Assembly: GCA_021295715.1 (NCBI GenBank)
Contig: JAGWBV010000008.1
Span: 23,997 to 87,996 of the forward strand
DNA length: 64,000 nt
Reading direction: 5' to 3'
DNA from: Candidatus Poribacteria bacterium
Lineage (GTDB): Bacteria > Poribacteria > WGA-4E > WGA-3G
The position numbers and the translations under genes are program-made. Under the pieces are notes generated by a model. That model was not told where the DNA came from, did no database searches, and saw nothing but the letters and a program-made list of their open reading frames with translations. This document shows, one piece after another, positions 27,674 to 35,276 of this stretch; positions within the stretch are counted from its first letter, which is position 1; each line of letters begins with the position of its first letter.

Positions 27674-29962
27674 TTATTTATTGTGTTCTTCGAGCAGTTT
27701 TATAACCTCGGCTCTGCCGGCTTTCACCTCTACCTCGTTCACCTCAAGTTTCAACATGGCGAGTATCCCCTTGGTTATCAGCCAGTTCAGTTTTGCTCCT
27801 TCAATTGCTGTGCCACCCATATTGCTTCGAAGCGTGGTATCCGCGCCCTTATCAAGTAGGAGTTTCACAGTCTCAGCCCGTCCGAGGAAAGCCGCTGCAT
27901 GCAGTGCGGTTCCACCGTCCTGACTTCTTGCGTCAATGTCCGCACCATGTTGGAGGAGAAGTGCTACAACTTCCGTGTGTCCCATCAACGCGGCAGTCGC
28001 TAACAGTGTGCTACCGGATTGCGGGTCTTTGGTATTCGGATCTGCGCCATCTGTTAGTGCCTGTTTCATGGCAGCGACATCACCTGTGAAGGCTGCTGCT
28101 GACAAACGCTGTGACGAGGATGTGCGCGATGCTGCCCATAAATCTTCTGAATTATTCTCGGAGTTTGATGGGACTTCTGCCCCTATTTTCGCGTCAGCAC
28201 TAAACATCTCCCGAATTTTGGCTTTTCCCGCCTCAACCTGTTCCTGTTCCAACTCTACCCCCATGAATCCTGCCAGCATCTTCGTCATTTCCCACGGCAC
28301 CTGCAAGGTATCTACAGGTGTGGCACCATCATCATTCTTTGCGTTGACATCGGCTCCGCTTCTCAGAAGCAGTTCAGTGGTTTCAGCACGTCCCAAAAAC
28401 ATTGCGAGATGCAAGGCAGTGTTATCATCTCTGTTTCTGCCGTTGACATTTGCGCCGTGCTGAAGTAGTAATTCGGCAGCTTCTGTCTGCCCCATCACTG
28501 CTGCCCAGGTCAAGGGGGGCATCTCAAAATGCAGTGCGTTAACATCCGCTCCTCCCGCTATGTGTTGTTTGATGGCTTCAAGGTCCCCCATGCGTGCTGC
28601 GCCTACTATGGTATCTTCTATTGATTTCAGAAAATTTTTCATGAAGTCGCCATCTTCTGCGATAACGAACGGCGGTTCCGGTCGCTTGCGCCACACCGGC
28701 ATTCCGTCAGCAATTTCTGCCTGTAGATCACTTTTGCGATTGCGGACGAAGTCGCGGACTTCCTCCAGTTCGCTTGCAAAGGTCGGTTTCTTGGACTCTC
28801 TCCCCCACCCTCCACGTCTACCCCAATCTTCTTGAATGACACGCTGAGCAGGCACTAAATGCGGCTCGACCATTACAGCGGCTTTGTCTAACGTGGCTAA
28901 CAATTCTGGAGCGTTCCAATGATTGTCTAAAATTTCGGTGAGTGCTTCGGCATACCGTTTGCGTCCAGACTCGAATTGATACAACTTATACGCGATCAAG
29001 CCCTGCGTCTTGACCGAGATCGGTGCGCGCCTGTCGTTCATGAACTCAAGTTTACTCATCTTTGTAAAGATGGAATCCATACCCCATGGAGTGAAGTGAA
29101 ATTTGCTGTCTTCTGGGTTCAAATAGACAAAGAAGTTATTTTTATTGCCGGAATAACCGTCCCAGAATCCGACCACCCCTTCAGCTGCCCAGAATTTGTA
29201 AAACGACTCCAAATCTATCAGTTCACCAATATCAGCCTCTGTTGCTTTCGGGTCCGCCAGAAGGTCGATCAATGCGTTTATATGTGCTCTGCCGCGTGTA
29301 TCATCACCCCGTTTATGTTCAAAACTATTTCCCCACCCTTCGTAAAAGTCCACGACCGTTCCTTCATAGAGCGGACCCTTACTGTTACCGAAGGCGCGTT
29401 TCAACAACGGTTTACGGACGGTCTCTACGTGCGAGTAGATACCGAGGCTTTCGCCGTTCACTGTCACTTTCGCATACGCACAGCGTGGCGCGGGCGACCC
29501 AATTGCATTAAACAGCGCGTACCCCATAAATTGGCTCATTAGACTTGTGTCTTGTTTGTTGTTATTAAGTGTCAGATTCGTCAGTCCTTCAATTCCACCC
29601 TCTTTGTCGATATGATTAAGCTTGATTTTGAGAGAGGGGCGGGTGCTGCTTAGCGAACCGATGAACCCTTTTTTACGCAACCCTACCTTTGGAAAGGCGA
29701 TGCCATCAATGCTAACGCTTGCCTCAACATAGGTATATGGACTTTCCATCGGCTTAAATTGCCGAGATGCCCCAAGTGCTGTCATAAAATCGCGTGACTG
29801 GTGCCGAATCGTATCCCAATCCCGCTGTGGAACGGTGATTTGGACATCTATAACCCGATCGGTTGGGAAAATATCATTTAACGTCAATTCTTTTGCGCTA
29901 CTGCTATGAATAGCAACCCCCAAACAGAAAAGTGTTGCTAAACAGACTGTCCATTTTGTCAT
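27674..29962 (-). CDS. Exported CotH-kinase-like protein fused to two ankyrin-repeat blocks
   Basis: This 762-aa protein has a signal peptide (LATLFCLGVAIHSSSA). Residues about 35-420 are CotH-like: VGLRKKGFIGS, LTLNNNKQDTS and FTPWGMDSIF match the family, whose characterised members are protein kinases of spore coat proteins. Residues about 465-760 hold two blocks of ankyrin repeats (for example AAELLLQHGANVNGRN and VVALLLQHGADIDARS). Each block ends with a similar helical module (MTKMLAGFMGVELEQEQVEAG; LITKGILAMLKLEVNEVEVKAG), so the C-terminal half is an internal duplication. Ankyrin repeats in exported symbiont proteins often target host factors; that is inference here. Confidence 0.85.
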   Translation of the reverse strand: MTKWTVCLATLFCLGVAIHSSSAKELTLNDIFPTDRVIDVQITVPQRDWDTIRHQSRDFMTALGASRQFKPMESPYTYVEASVSIDGIAFPKVGLRKKGFIGSLSSTRPSLKIKLNHIDKEGGIEGLTNLTLNNNKQDTSLMSQFMGYALFNAIGSPAPRCAYAKVTVNGESLGIYSHVETVRKPLLKRAFGNSKGPLYEGTVVDFYEGWGNSFEHKRGDDTRGRAHINALIDLLADPKATEADIGELIDLESFYKFWAAEGVVGFWDGYSGNKNNFFVYLNPEDSKFHFTPWGMDSIFTKMSKLEFMNDRRAPISVKTQGLIAYKLYQFESGRKRYAEALTEILDNHWNAPELLATLDKAAVMVEPHLVPAQRVIQEDWGRRGGWGRESKKPTFASELEEVRDFVRNRKSDLQAEIADGMPVWRKRPEPPFVIAEDGDFMKNFLKSIEDTIVGAARMGDLEAIKQHIAGGADVNALHFEMPPLTWAAVMGQTEAAELLLQHGANVNGRNRDDNTALHLAMFLGRAETTELLLRSGADVNAKNDDGATPVDTLQVPWEMTKMLAGFMGVELEQEQVEAGKAKIREMFSADAKIGAEVPSNSENNSEDLWAASRTSSSQRLSAAAFTGDVAAMKQALTDGADPNTKDPQSGSTLLATAALMGHTEVVALLLQHGADIDARSQDGGTALHAAAFLGRAETVKLLLDKGADTTLRSNMGGTAIEGAKLNWLITKGILAMLKLEVNEVEVKAGRAEVIKLLEEHNK

Positions 29963-30047
29963 TTTTCACCCATTCTTAAATTTTTTTAGTTGCAATTAGT
30001 ATAGCAGGTTTTGGATTTTTATGCTTGCGAATTTTGATCAATTTCAC

Positions 30048-30076
30048 TTGAATATTACGGCACAATGTTTTATAAT
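30048..30076 (+). promoter_or_regulatory. Sigma70-type promoter for the PIN toxin/antitoxin pair
   Basis: TTGAAT (30048-30053), a 17-nt spacer and TATAAT (30071-30076). It leaves a leader of about 105 nt before the GTG at 30187. Confidence 0.65.
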
Positions 30077-30186
30077 GCAGATAAGCTGAAGGAATTGGTT
30101 TCACTTGGAATGGTAACGAGATCAGCTTGCTTTCAGCAATTTGCTGCCCCCTTGATACTATTAAGTAAAAATATAAGCGGGACACT

Positions 30187-30657
30187 GTGTTTGTCTATTT
30201 AGATACATCGATTCCAAGTTTCTTAATCCGAGATCATAGGACAGAACCCGAGATTGTTGAGATGCAAGAGGTAACCTCTCGCTTATGGAACGACAAACGG
30301 TTTCAGTTTATTATTTCCCAACGGGTCATAGACGAAATTCAAGCTGGAAGACATCCGGATAAAGTAAAACTCAGATTGCAAGCCATCGAAAAATTAGGAA
30401 TTCTTGAAATCACAGAGGAAGTTGAATTTCTCACTGAACTACTACTTCAAGCACGGGTTCTGCCTCCGAACCAGGAACGTGATGCAATACGTGTAGCAGT
30501 AGCTACCGTAAACGGGATTCCCTACCTCACTACATGGAACCTTAGGCATCTTGCCAATCCAAATCAAGAAATTCAGTTTGACCGAGTTTGTCAGGCAGCA
30601 GGTTATTTCCCTGTTAATATCCTAACTCCGATACAACTACTCGAGATTGAAACATGA
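30187..30657 (+). CDS. PIN-domain ribonuclease (VapC-type toxin)
   Basis: This 156-aa protein starts with GTG and reads FVYLDTSIPSFL. Acidic residues at the expected PIN positions are visible: Asp6 (LDTS), Glu in VIDEIQ, and Asp in QERDAIRVAVA with a following TWNLRHLANP. These coordinate Mg2+ in VapC-like RNases. The stop codon overlaps the start of the next small gene by 4 nt (ATGA), a typical toxin-antitoxin arrangement, here with the toxin first. Confidence 0.8.
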   Translation: MFVYLDTSIPSFLIRDHRTEPEIVEMQEVTSRLWNDKRFQFIISQRVIDEIQAGRHPDKVKLRLQAIEKLGILEITEEVEFLTELLLQARVLPPNQERDAIRVAVATVNGIPYLTTWNLRHLANPNQEIQFDRVCQAAGYFPVNILTPIQLLEIET

Positions 30658-30845
30658 ACGATATTCTGGAAGAAATTCGCGAAGCAAAGCGACAAGTTAA
30701 TGCGCGATTCAACGGCGACATTCATAGGTACTGTGTTGATGTAATGCGTAGGCAAGAAGAACTTAAGAAACAAGGTGTACAGTTTCTTCGCCTTAAGGAG
30801 AAACAGAAACCAAATTCCACCCACCTTGAAACTAACACAGTATAG
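30654..30845 (+). CDS. Small putative antitoxin partner of the PIN protein
   Basis: This 63-aa charged, helical protein (MNDILEEIREAKRQVNARF) resembles small proteins commonly encoded next to PIN toxins, with an EIREAKR-F-N-D core. It overlaps the toxin gene by 4 nt and is translationally coupled. It has no recognisable DNA-binding domain. Function is inferred from context. Confidence 0.6.
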   Translation: MNDILEEIREAKRQVNARFNGDIHRYCVDVMRRQEELKKQGVQFLRLKEKQKPNSTHLETNTV

Positions 30846-30879
30846 ACGAGTCGATGTACGGTATCTTTTATGCCTTGGC

Positions 30880-31080
30880 AAGAGGCAATATCACACGAAA
30901 AAAAGCCTCGGGTATCAGGAGCAATGCCCAGTGAAAAGAGCAACCTATCAGAAGGCTCTCGCTGAAGTCAAGGCACAAGGACGCAAAACTGTTTATCTCG
31001 ATGAGACGGGTTTCACAACGCAAACCCTTCGGCTTCATGGATATGCGCCCCGGGGAAGGAAACCGCACCTGCCATTTTGA
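30880..31080 (+). pseudogene. IS630-family transposase fragment
   Basis: The reading frame contains KRATYQKALAEVKAQGRK and TVYLDETGFTTQTLRLHGYAPRG, matching the middle of the IS630 DDE transposase (first catalytic Asp in YLDE). The N-terminal helix-turn-helix region and the rest of the DDE domain are missing. The frame ends at TGA 31078. No terminal repeats were found. It is a decayed copy marking this region as accessory. Confidence 0.75.
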
Positions 31081-31112
31081 GGTGGGATCAATTGTTACAT
31101 AGCATATACCTA

Positions 31113-31946
31113 CTACCTTGTCTTGAGCGCACCCCATGTCGTTGTCAATTTGCCTGCAATATCCACGGTCAGAATATCTCTGGCGTTCATAACCGTCTCA
31201 ACTTCTGCTGCTGTTAACGCACGGTCATATACCGCCAATTCGTCAAGCATGCCCTTGTAGAGATTGGCACCGCCGTTTGTGTCCGGACGACCGCCAATTT
31301 CAATGTTATTGTCGTTCCAGACCATTACGGGACCGTTCTTTGGCACATCTTTCTCACCCGCAAGTTCCCCGTCAAGGTAAATCTGAATTTTCTCTCCATC
31401 AAATGTCCCAACGACGTGGTACCAGTTCTTAGGTTTCAAACCTAAGTTAGGCAATGAAAGTGTTGTGTCAACATCGGCGCCGTTAAACGGACCCATCTTT
31501 TTCTGCCCAGAATTGATATACCAATACAATCCTTCGCCACTTCCGAGTCCAAATTCGACGTTGTCGTCGCTTGTACCCGATTTGTCATAAAAGATATTCC
31601 CATAGACGTGTCCGTCACCGAGACCGACCTTTGATATTTCAAAGGGATGTATCCAAACGGCAACGGTCAGATGTTCCACATAAAGTTCACTCTGTCCGCC
31701 CGGATCAATTATCAATGCGGGACCTTCCGAAAATTCGATTGCACTCCCCACCTTACCTTTGGCAACGAATTTCGCGCTATCGTGGAGTTCTGCTTCAAAT
31801 CCGTTTGGACCTACGTCCTTGGCAATATCACCTTTTCCTTCGTTGAAAGGCATGTAGAAGTGTAAACCTTTTGTCACTTGGGCGGTTGCATCGAAAGTTA
31901 AAACACAAAATGCAGAAACCGCGATCATCCAGAAGCACCTTCTCAT
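31113..31946 (-). CDS. Secreted LamG/concanavalin-like domain protein
   Basis: This 277-aa exported protein starts at the ATG at 31946, with AGGAGAG 6 nt upstream. It has a signal peptide (MIAVSAFCVLTFDATA). One LamG-type (laminin G/pentraxin-like) domain fills the rest: HFYMPFNEGKGDIAKDVG at the start, WYHVVGTFDGEKIQIYLDG in the centre and MLDELAVYDRALTAAEV at the end. Such domains bind carbohydrates or act as surface adhesins. No catalytic domain is attached. Confidence 0.85.
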   Translation of the reverse strand: MRRCFWMIAVSAFCVLTFDATAQVTKGLHFYMPFNEGKGDIAKDVGPNGFEAELHDSAKFVAKGKVGSAIEFSEGPALIIDPGGQSELYVEHLTVAVWIHPFEISKVGLGDGHVYGNIFYDKSGTSDDNVEFGLGSGEGLYWYINSGQKKMGPFNGADVDTTLSLPNLGLKPKNWYHVVGTFDGEKIQIYLDGELAGEKDVPKNGPVMVWNDNNIEIGGRPDTNGGANLYKGMLDELAVYDRALTAAEVETVMNARDILTVDIAGKLTTTWGALKTR

Positions 31947-32154
31947 TTTGTTCTCTCCTTTTCTATTTTTCATCACCGATGTCAAAAATAGCGAAAACGT
32001 CGCGATACACGTTTGCCATTTTAATAACTATGCCAGTCTTTATCAAGAGAAAACCAACGCGCTCCAATTTTCCATCCAAATATGGAAGCCGAAAACCGAA
32101 AATTAAATTTTCACTCATCTGAAACCGACTTGTAAAACTAACGTAATATACTCT

Positions 32155-32186
32155 CAGACATGTATACATGTCTGCATGTGCACATG
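32155..32186. promoter_or_regulatory. Two abutting perfect palindromes, probable operator of the RHH gene
   Basis: CAGACATGTATACATGTCTG (32155-32174) is a perfect 20-bp palindrome. It is followed directly by CATGTGCACATG (32175-32186), a perfect 12-bp palindrome with the same ACATG half-site. They lie 19 nt before the start codon of a ribbon-helix-helix gene, ideal for autorepression. Confidence 0.75.
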
Positions 32187-32204
32187 TATGGAGGCATACA
32201 TCAT

Positions 32205-32444
32205 ATGAAAACAGTAGCAATTCTATCAGACGCGGGTGGGGTTACCGTTGAAACAACACCAAAACCGAATCCAATGGTCCCCCCATCCCGTCAGGGTAAA
32301 AAGATGATTTCGGGACATTTCGATAAGGACGTGCATCGGCAGTTAAAGATGCTCGCGATTGAAAAGGACACGAGTATTCAAGACCTGTTGAGCGAGGCAT
32401 TGAATGCGCTGTTTGAGCGGAACAACAAACCGCCGATAGCGTAA
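32205..32444 (+). CDS. Ribbon-helix-helix DNA-binding protein (ParG/antitoxin-like)
   Basis: This 79-aa protein starts at the ATG at 32205, with GGAGG 10 nt upstream. A flexible N-terminus rich in Pro/Thr is followed by the RHH segment MISGHFDKDVHRQLKMLAIE and DTSIQDLLSEALNALFER. This architecture is typical of small partition or antitoxin regulators. A ParA-type gene lies convergently 0.4 kb away, so it may act as that protein's partner. Autoregulation through the upstream palindromes is likely. Confidence 0.75.
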   Translation: MKTVAILSDAGGVTVETTPKPNPMVPPSRQGKKMISGHFDKDVHRQLKMLAIEKDTSIQDLLSEALNALFERNNKPPIA

Positions 32445-32464
32445 AACGAATTTCGGGGGACACC

Positions 32465-32674
32465 ATGATTTCAAACGCGGATTGGAGAGTTTTAGAGCAA
32501 ACGAACCGGATGCTGGCGTTGAGTTGGGAAGCACTTAGACGGGCACGCGCAAGTGGAGATACACATGCAATCAAGATGGCTGAAATGAGCTATTTTCAGG
32601 CGTTACAGGGTGTGATTGTATCGACGCAGAACGCTGTTGCTCAGAATGCGGTACCTCAAAGTCAAGGGGCATAG
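32465..32674 (+). CDS. Small protein of unknown function
   Basis: This 69-aa helical, Ala/Gln-rich protein (MISNADWRVLEQTNRMLALS) starts 20 nt after the RHH gene, with a GGGGG stretch 5 nt before its ATG. A terminator-like hairpin follows it. I do not recognise a family. It probably forms a two-gene operon with the RHH regulator. Confidence 0.6.
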   Translation: MISNADWRVLEQTNRMLALSWEALRRARASGDTHAIKMAEMSYFQALQGVIVSTQNAVAQNAVPQSQGA

Positions 32675-32715
32675 TCGTCTTCGGGATTTTTATTCACTGT
32701 TTTGAAGTTGCGATC

Positions 32716-32752
32716 AGGGGAACACCACACTTGTTGTTCCCCTTATATTTTG
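32716..32752 (+). terminator. Rho-independent terminator
   Basis: AGGGGAACA (32716-32724) pairs with TGTTCCCCT (32735-32743) and is followed by TATATTTT. It closes the RHH/small-protein operon. Confidence 0.7.
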
Positions 32753-32856
32753 GGCGGTTAGGATATTTCCCCAAAAAAACGGGAGCGGTAGAGAGGAACC
32801 TATATTGAGGATAAAAATCGCGTGATACAGTGGATTAACACGCTTATTGTGGACAG

Positions 32857-33924
32857 TTACACCTTCTTAATTCCTATTCTCTCCACTATTTTCTTTGCCA
32901 AAACCTTGAAGTCTTGGCGTGCATCATTAACAGCGGCTGCATGGCTGCCGAAGGCACCATCTGCCGTAGTGAGATGAAAGATGGGTTTACGTTTTTCTTG
33001 TGCCATCGGGATAAGACTACGGTAGTGCTTAAGGATGGCAAGGGAATTTTCGTTATCCTTTTCCGGAGTCGCAGCGTAGGGGCCTGTTCCATTTCCGAGC
33101 AGGTTCCGGGCATATTCCTCAGGCATCCGATTAACCCATTTGTCGTAAGCTTTAACAGGGCGTTCTAAACGCACCCCGTGTTGCTGCATTATGTACCCGA
33201 TAGGCTTCATGCCCCCTTTTGGAAGGGGAAAATTTGGCACATTCTTGTTATCTTGCTTGCGTTGCCATTCGGACCAGTTGTCTCGTCTGCGTTGCCAATC
33301 CTCTCGCCACCGCTCGAGGGTTGGACCGAGGTTCTGTAGGCCACGAAGCGAAAATAGATCTGCTCCAAGGGGAACCACAACGTAATCGCTGGCAATCAAT
33401 GCAGAGCGGTTAATAGCACCGAGATTCGGACCAACATCGGCTAAAATAATTGAGGCATTCATTTCCGCGGCACCCTGCTGCATAATAGCCGAAAACGCCG
33501 TTAGTATCCTGAAGGATCTGTGAAGACTAGTGGATCCCATGGCTTTTGGCCATTCATCAGATAGGGTGTCCTCAAATTCTGCAAGTGCTAAGTCCCCCGG
33601 AATCAATCTTAGATCATTCTGCCCGAAGTCCAATTGCCATAAAATTGATTGGAGATATGGCAAGTGCAGATCACCAACTCCTATTAGCGGTTTCACGCAC
33701 TGGAAGATTGTGTTTCTGGAAGCAGAAACAGCATTAGTTTCGTCCCAGAGACCTTCCAAACGTTCCTCGTCTAAAAACGCAGCGGTAAGATTGGCCTGCG
33801 GGTCAAGATCACAAGCAAGCACCCGATGTCCGAGATCGTTTAGCATCCATGCCAGATGGTAGGCGAGGGAGGTCTTACCAACACCGCCTTTATTGTTGAA
33901 GAAAGTTAGAACTGGTACAGACAT
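32857..33924 (-). CDS. ParA-family ATPase
   Basis: This 355-aa protein has the deviant Walker A motif NNKGGVGKTSLAYHLA near the N-terminus, the CDLDPQANLT motif and ILADVGPNLGAINRSAL. The C-terminal half (about residues 230-355) is longer than in simple ParA/Soj proteins and contains basic, Trp-rich helices. The gene begins 1 nt after the stop of the AlbA_2 gene, so the two are one unit. No ParB gene is adjacent. Partition, or a role in a defence or regulatory pair, are both possible. Confidence 0.8.
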   Translation of the reverse strand: MSVPVLTFFNNKGGVGKTSLAYHLAWMLNDLGHRVLACDLDPQANLTAAFLDEERLEGLWDETNAVSASRNTIFQCVKPLIGVGDLHLPYLQSILWQLDFGQNDLRLIPGDLALAEFEDTLSDEWPKAMGSTSLHRSFRILTAFSAIMQQGAAEMNASIILADVGPNLGAINRSALIASDYVVVPLGADLFSLRGLQNLGPTLERWREDWQRRRDNWSEWQRKQDNKNVPNFPLPKGGMKPIGYIMQQHGVRLERPVKAYDKWVNRMPEEYARNLLGNGTGPYAATPEKDNENSLAILKHYRSLIPMAQEKRKPIFHLTTADGAFGSHAAAVNDARQDFKVLAKKIVERIGIKKV

Positions 33925-33925
33925 T

Positions 33926-35149
33926 TCAGATACCCTCGGATTGCAAATTTGCTTCTATTGTAACAATCGCATTAGTGTTATCGATCTTAAATTTTGGTTC
34001 CGGGTGTTCCGCTTCTTCTAAGAGTTTTCTCGCTATTGATATACCTATGCCGAAACGTTGCACAAATCCAAAAGTTTTCATTGCTTCTGCCAGATTGGGA
34101 TTTCGATAGTCGGTGGGACCTGGCTTGCCAAAATTCTCAGGAGTTACGGCACCGAAGGCACCACCAGGGTTTAAAATCTCAATTCGGTTGTTGAACCAAT
34201 AGACATGAATGGGAGCGTTGGTTGCTTCATAACTTCTATGCATAATGGCATTTCGAGTGATTTGTTGTAACGCTGACATAGGATAAAGGGCTGTTCGCTT
34301 CTCAAGAGGACCAGACGTAATGTCAACTGCAATACGATTATGTGCTATCAGCTTATCGTCTAAGCGGCGGATCTGGTCTGAAATTGTCCCGCGTATAGAC
34401 TCGTCGTCAAGAATTTCATCCGTTGGATCGTTCCCATCAATTCTGAGAAATTGCACATAGGCTCCTGGAAGAAAATCCTGTGGATTTTTGCCGAGTACAA
34501 GGATCCCCATCACAGTCGCAAGTTGCTCATCAGCTGAAGCAATCATCTTTGTCACAGCCAACCGTTCTTCAAAGGTGCGTTCGTTGGCTTCCAATATGTC
34601 GGAATCAACAGCTTGTGGCAGATATTCGTGTTCAAATTGGATGAGATTGAGATCAGATATACCCGACGTGGGTATCGGTTGAAGATCAAAAGGGATATCT
34701 TTATACCGACGCTTTTCGTTCAGTATCCGTTCATCTTGTGCTGTGGCGATAGCTCGACGCGGTCCGATTCGGATATGAATCGCCCCTTTGCATCGCACTG
34801 GTGGCGAGTCGCTTGGTTCCACCTTAACTACAGCCACCTCCTTACCCTGTAGCAAACGCTTTTCTACCGTGAGTGATGGCGGTGGTACAATATTACCATC
34901 AGTTTTCATATCTGCCAATTGCCGCCGTAATTCGTTGGTGACCGATAAGCCTACAATAGTTCTGTCATCCTTCACTCCGATGAAAACGAAACCAGGTTTT
35001 TCGTAGTTAGGTAAATCATTGGCAAAAGCACAGATGGCTTCTCTGACTTCTTTGGGAGCACTACCAGATAAAGACTCCTTAAACTCCACACAATCAGCTT
35101 CATCGAACTCAATAATTTGTAGCAACTCTGGATCTGTGAAATGCTGCAT
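33926..35149 (-). CDS. AlbA_2 (Schlafen-like) domain protein with C-terminal HATPase_c_4 region
   Basis: This 407-aa protein opens with an AlbA_2 domain: CVEFKESLSG, then AICAFANDLPNYEKPGFVFIGVKDD. A C-terminal ATP-binding segment of the HATPase_c_4 type has NAIMHRSYEATNAPI and IEILNPGG. Such proteins are annotated as transcriptional regulators or putative DNA-binding ATPases, and some members occur in defence islands. It is translated just ahead of the ParA gene. A CACAATA/TATTGTG inverted repeat upstream suggests regulation. Confidence 0.8.
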   Translation of the reverse strand: MQHFTDPELLQIIEFDEADCVEFKESLSGSAPKEVREAICAFANDLPNYEKPGFVFIGVKDDRTIVGLSVTNELRRQLADMKTDGNIVPPPSLTVEKRLLQGKEVAVVKVEPSDSPPVRCKGAIHIRIGPRRAIATAQDERILNEKRRYKDIPFDLQPIPTSGISDLNLIQFEHEYLPQAVDSDILEANERTFEERLAVTKMIASADEQLATVMGILVLGKNPQDFLPGAYVQFLRIDGNDPTDEILDDESIRGTISDQIRRLDDKLIAHNRIAVDITSGPLEKRTALYPMSALQQITRNAIMHRSYEATNAPIHVYWFNNRIEILNPGGAFGAVTPENFGKPGPTDYRNPNLAEAMKTFGFVQRFGIGISIARKLLEEAEHPEPKFKIDNTNAIVTIEANLQSEGI

Positions 35150-35193
35150 TTTGATATCTCGTTAATTTACTATGTTAGTCATTTGTACTTTAA

Positions 35194-35213
35194 CACAATA
35201 ACTCGCTATTGTG
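35194..35213. promoter_or_regulatory. Inverted repeat, probable operator of the AlbA_2-ParA operon
   Basis: CACAATA and TATTGTG are perfect 7-nt arms separated by 6 nt, located 45-64 nt upstream of the AlbA_2 start codon in AT-rich promoter-like DNA. A dimeric repressor could bind here. Confidence 0.55.
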
Positions 35214-35276
35214 GATATAGTTAAGTATATGGAGTTGAGAAGAATATTTCAAGGCTAATCTTTTATGCCGAGAAAA

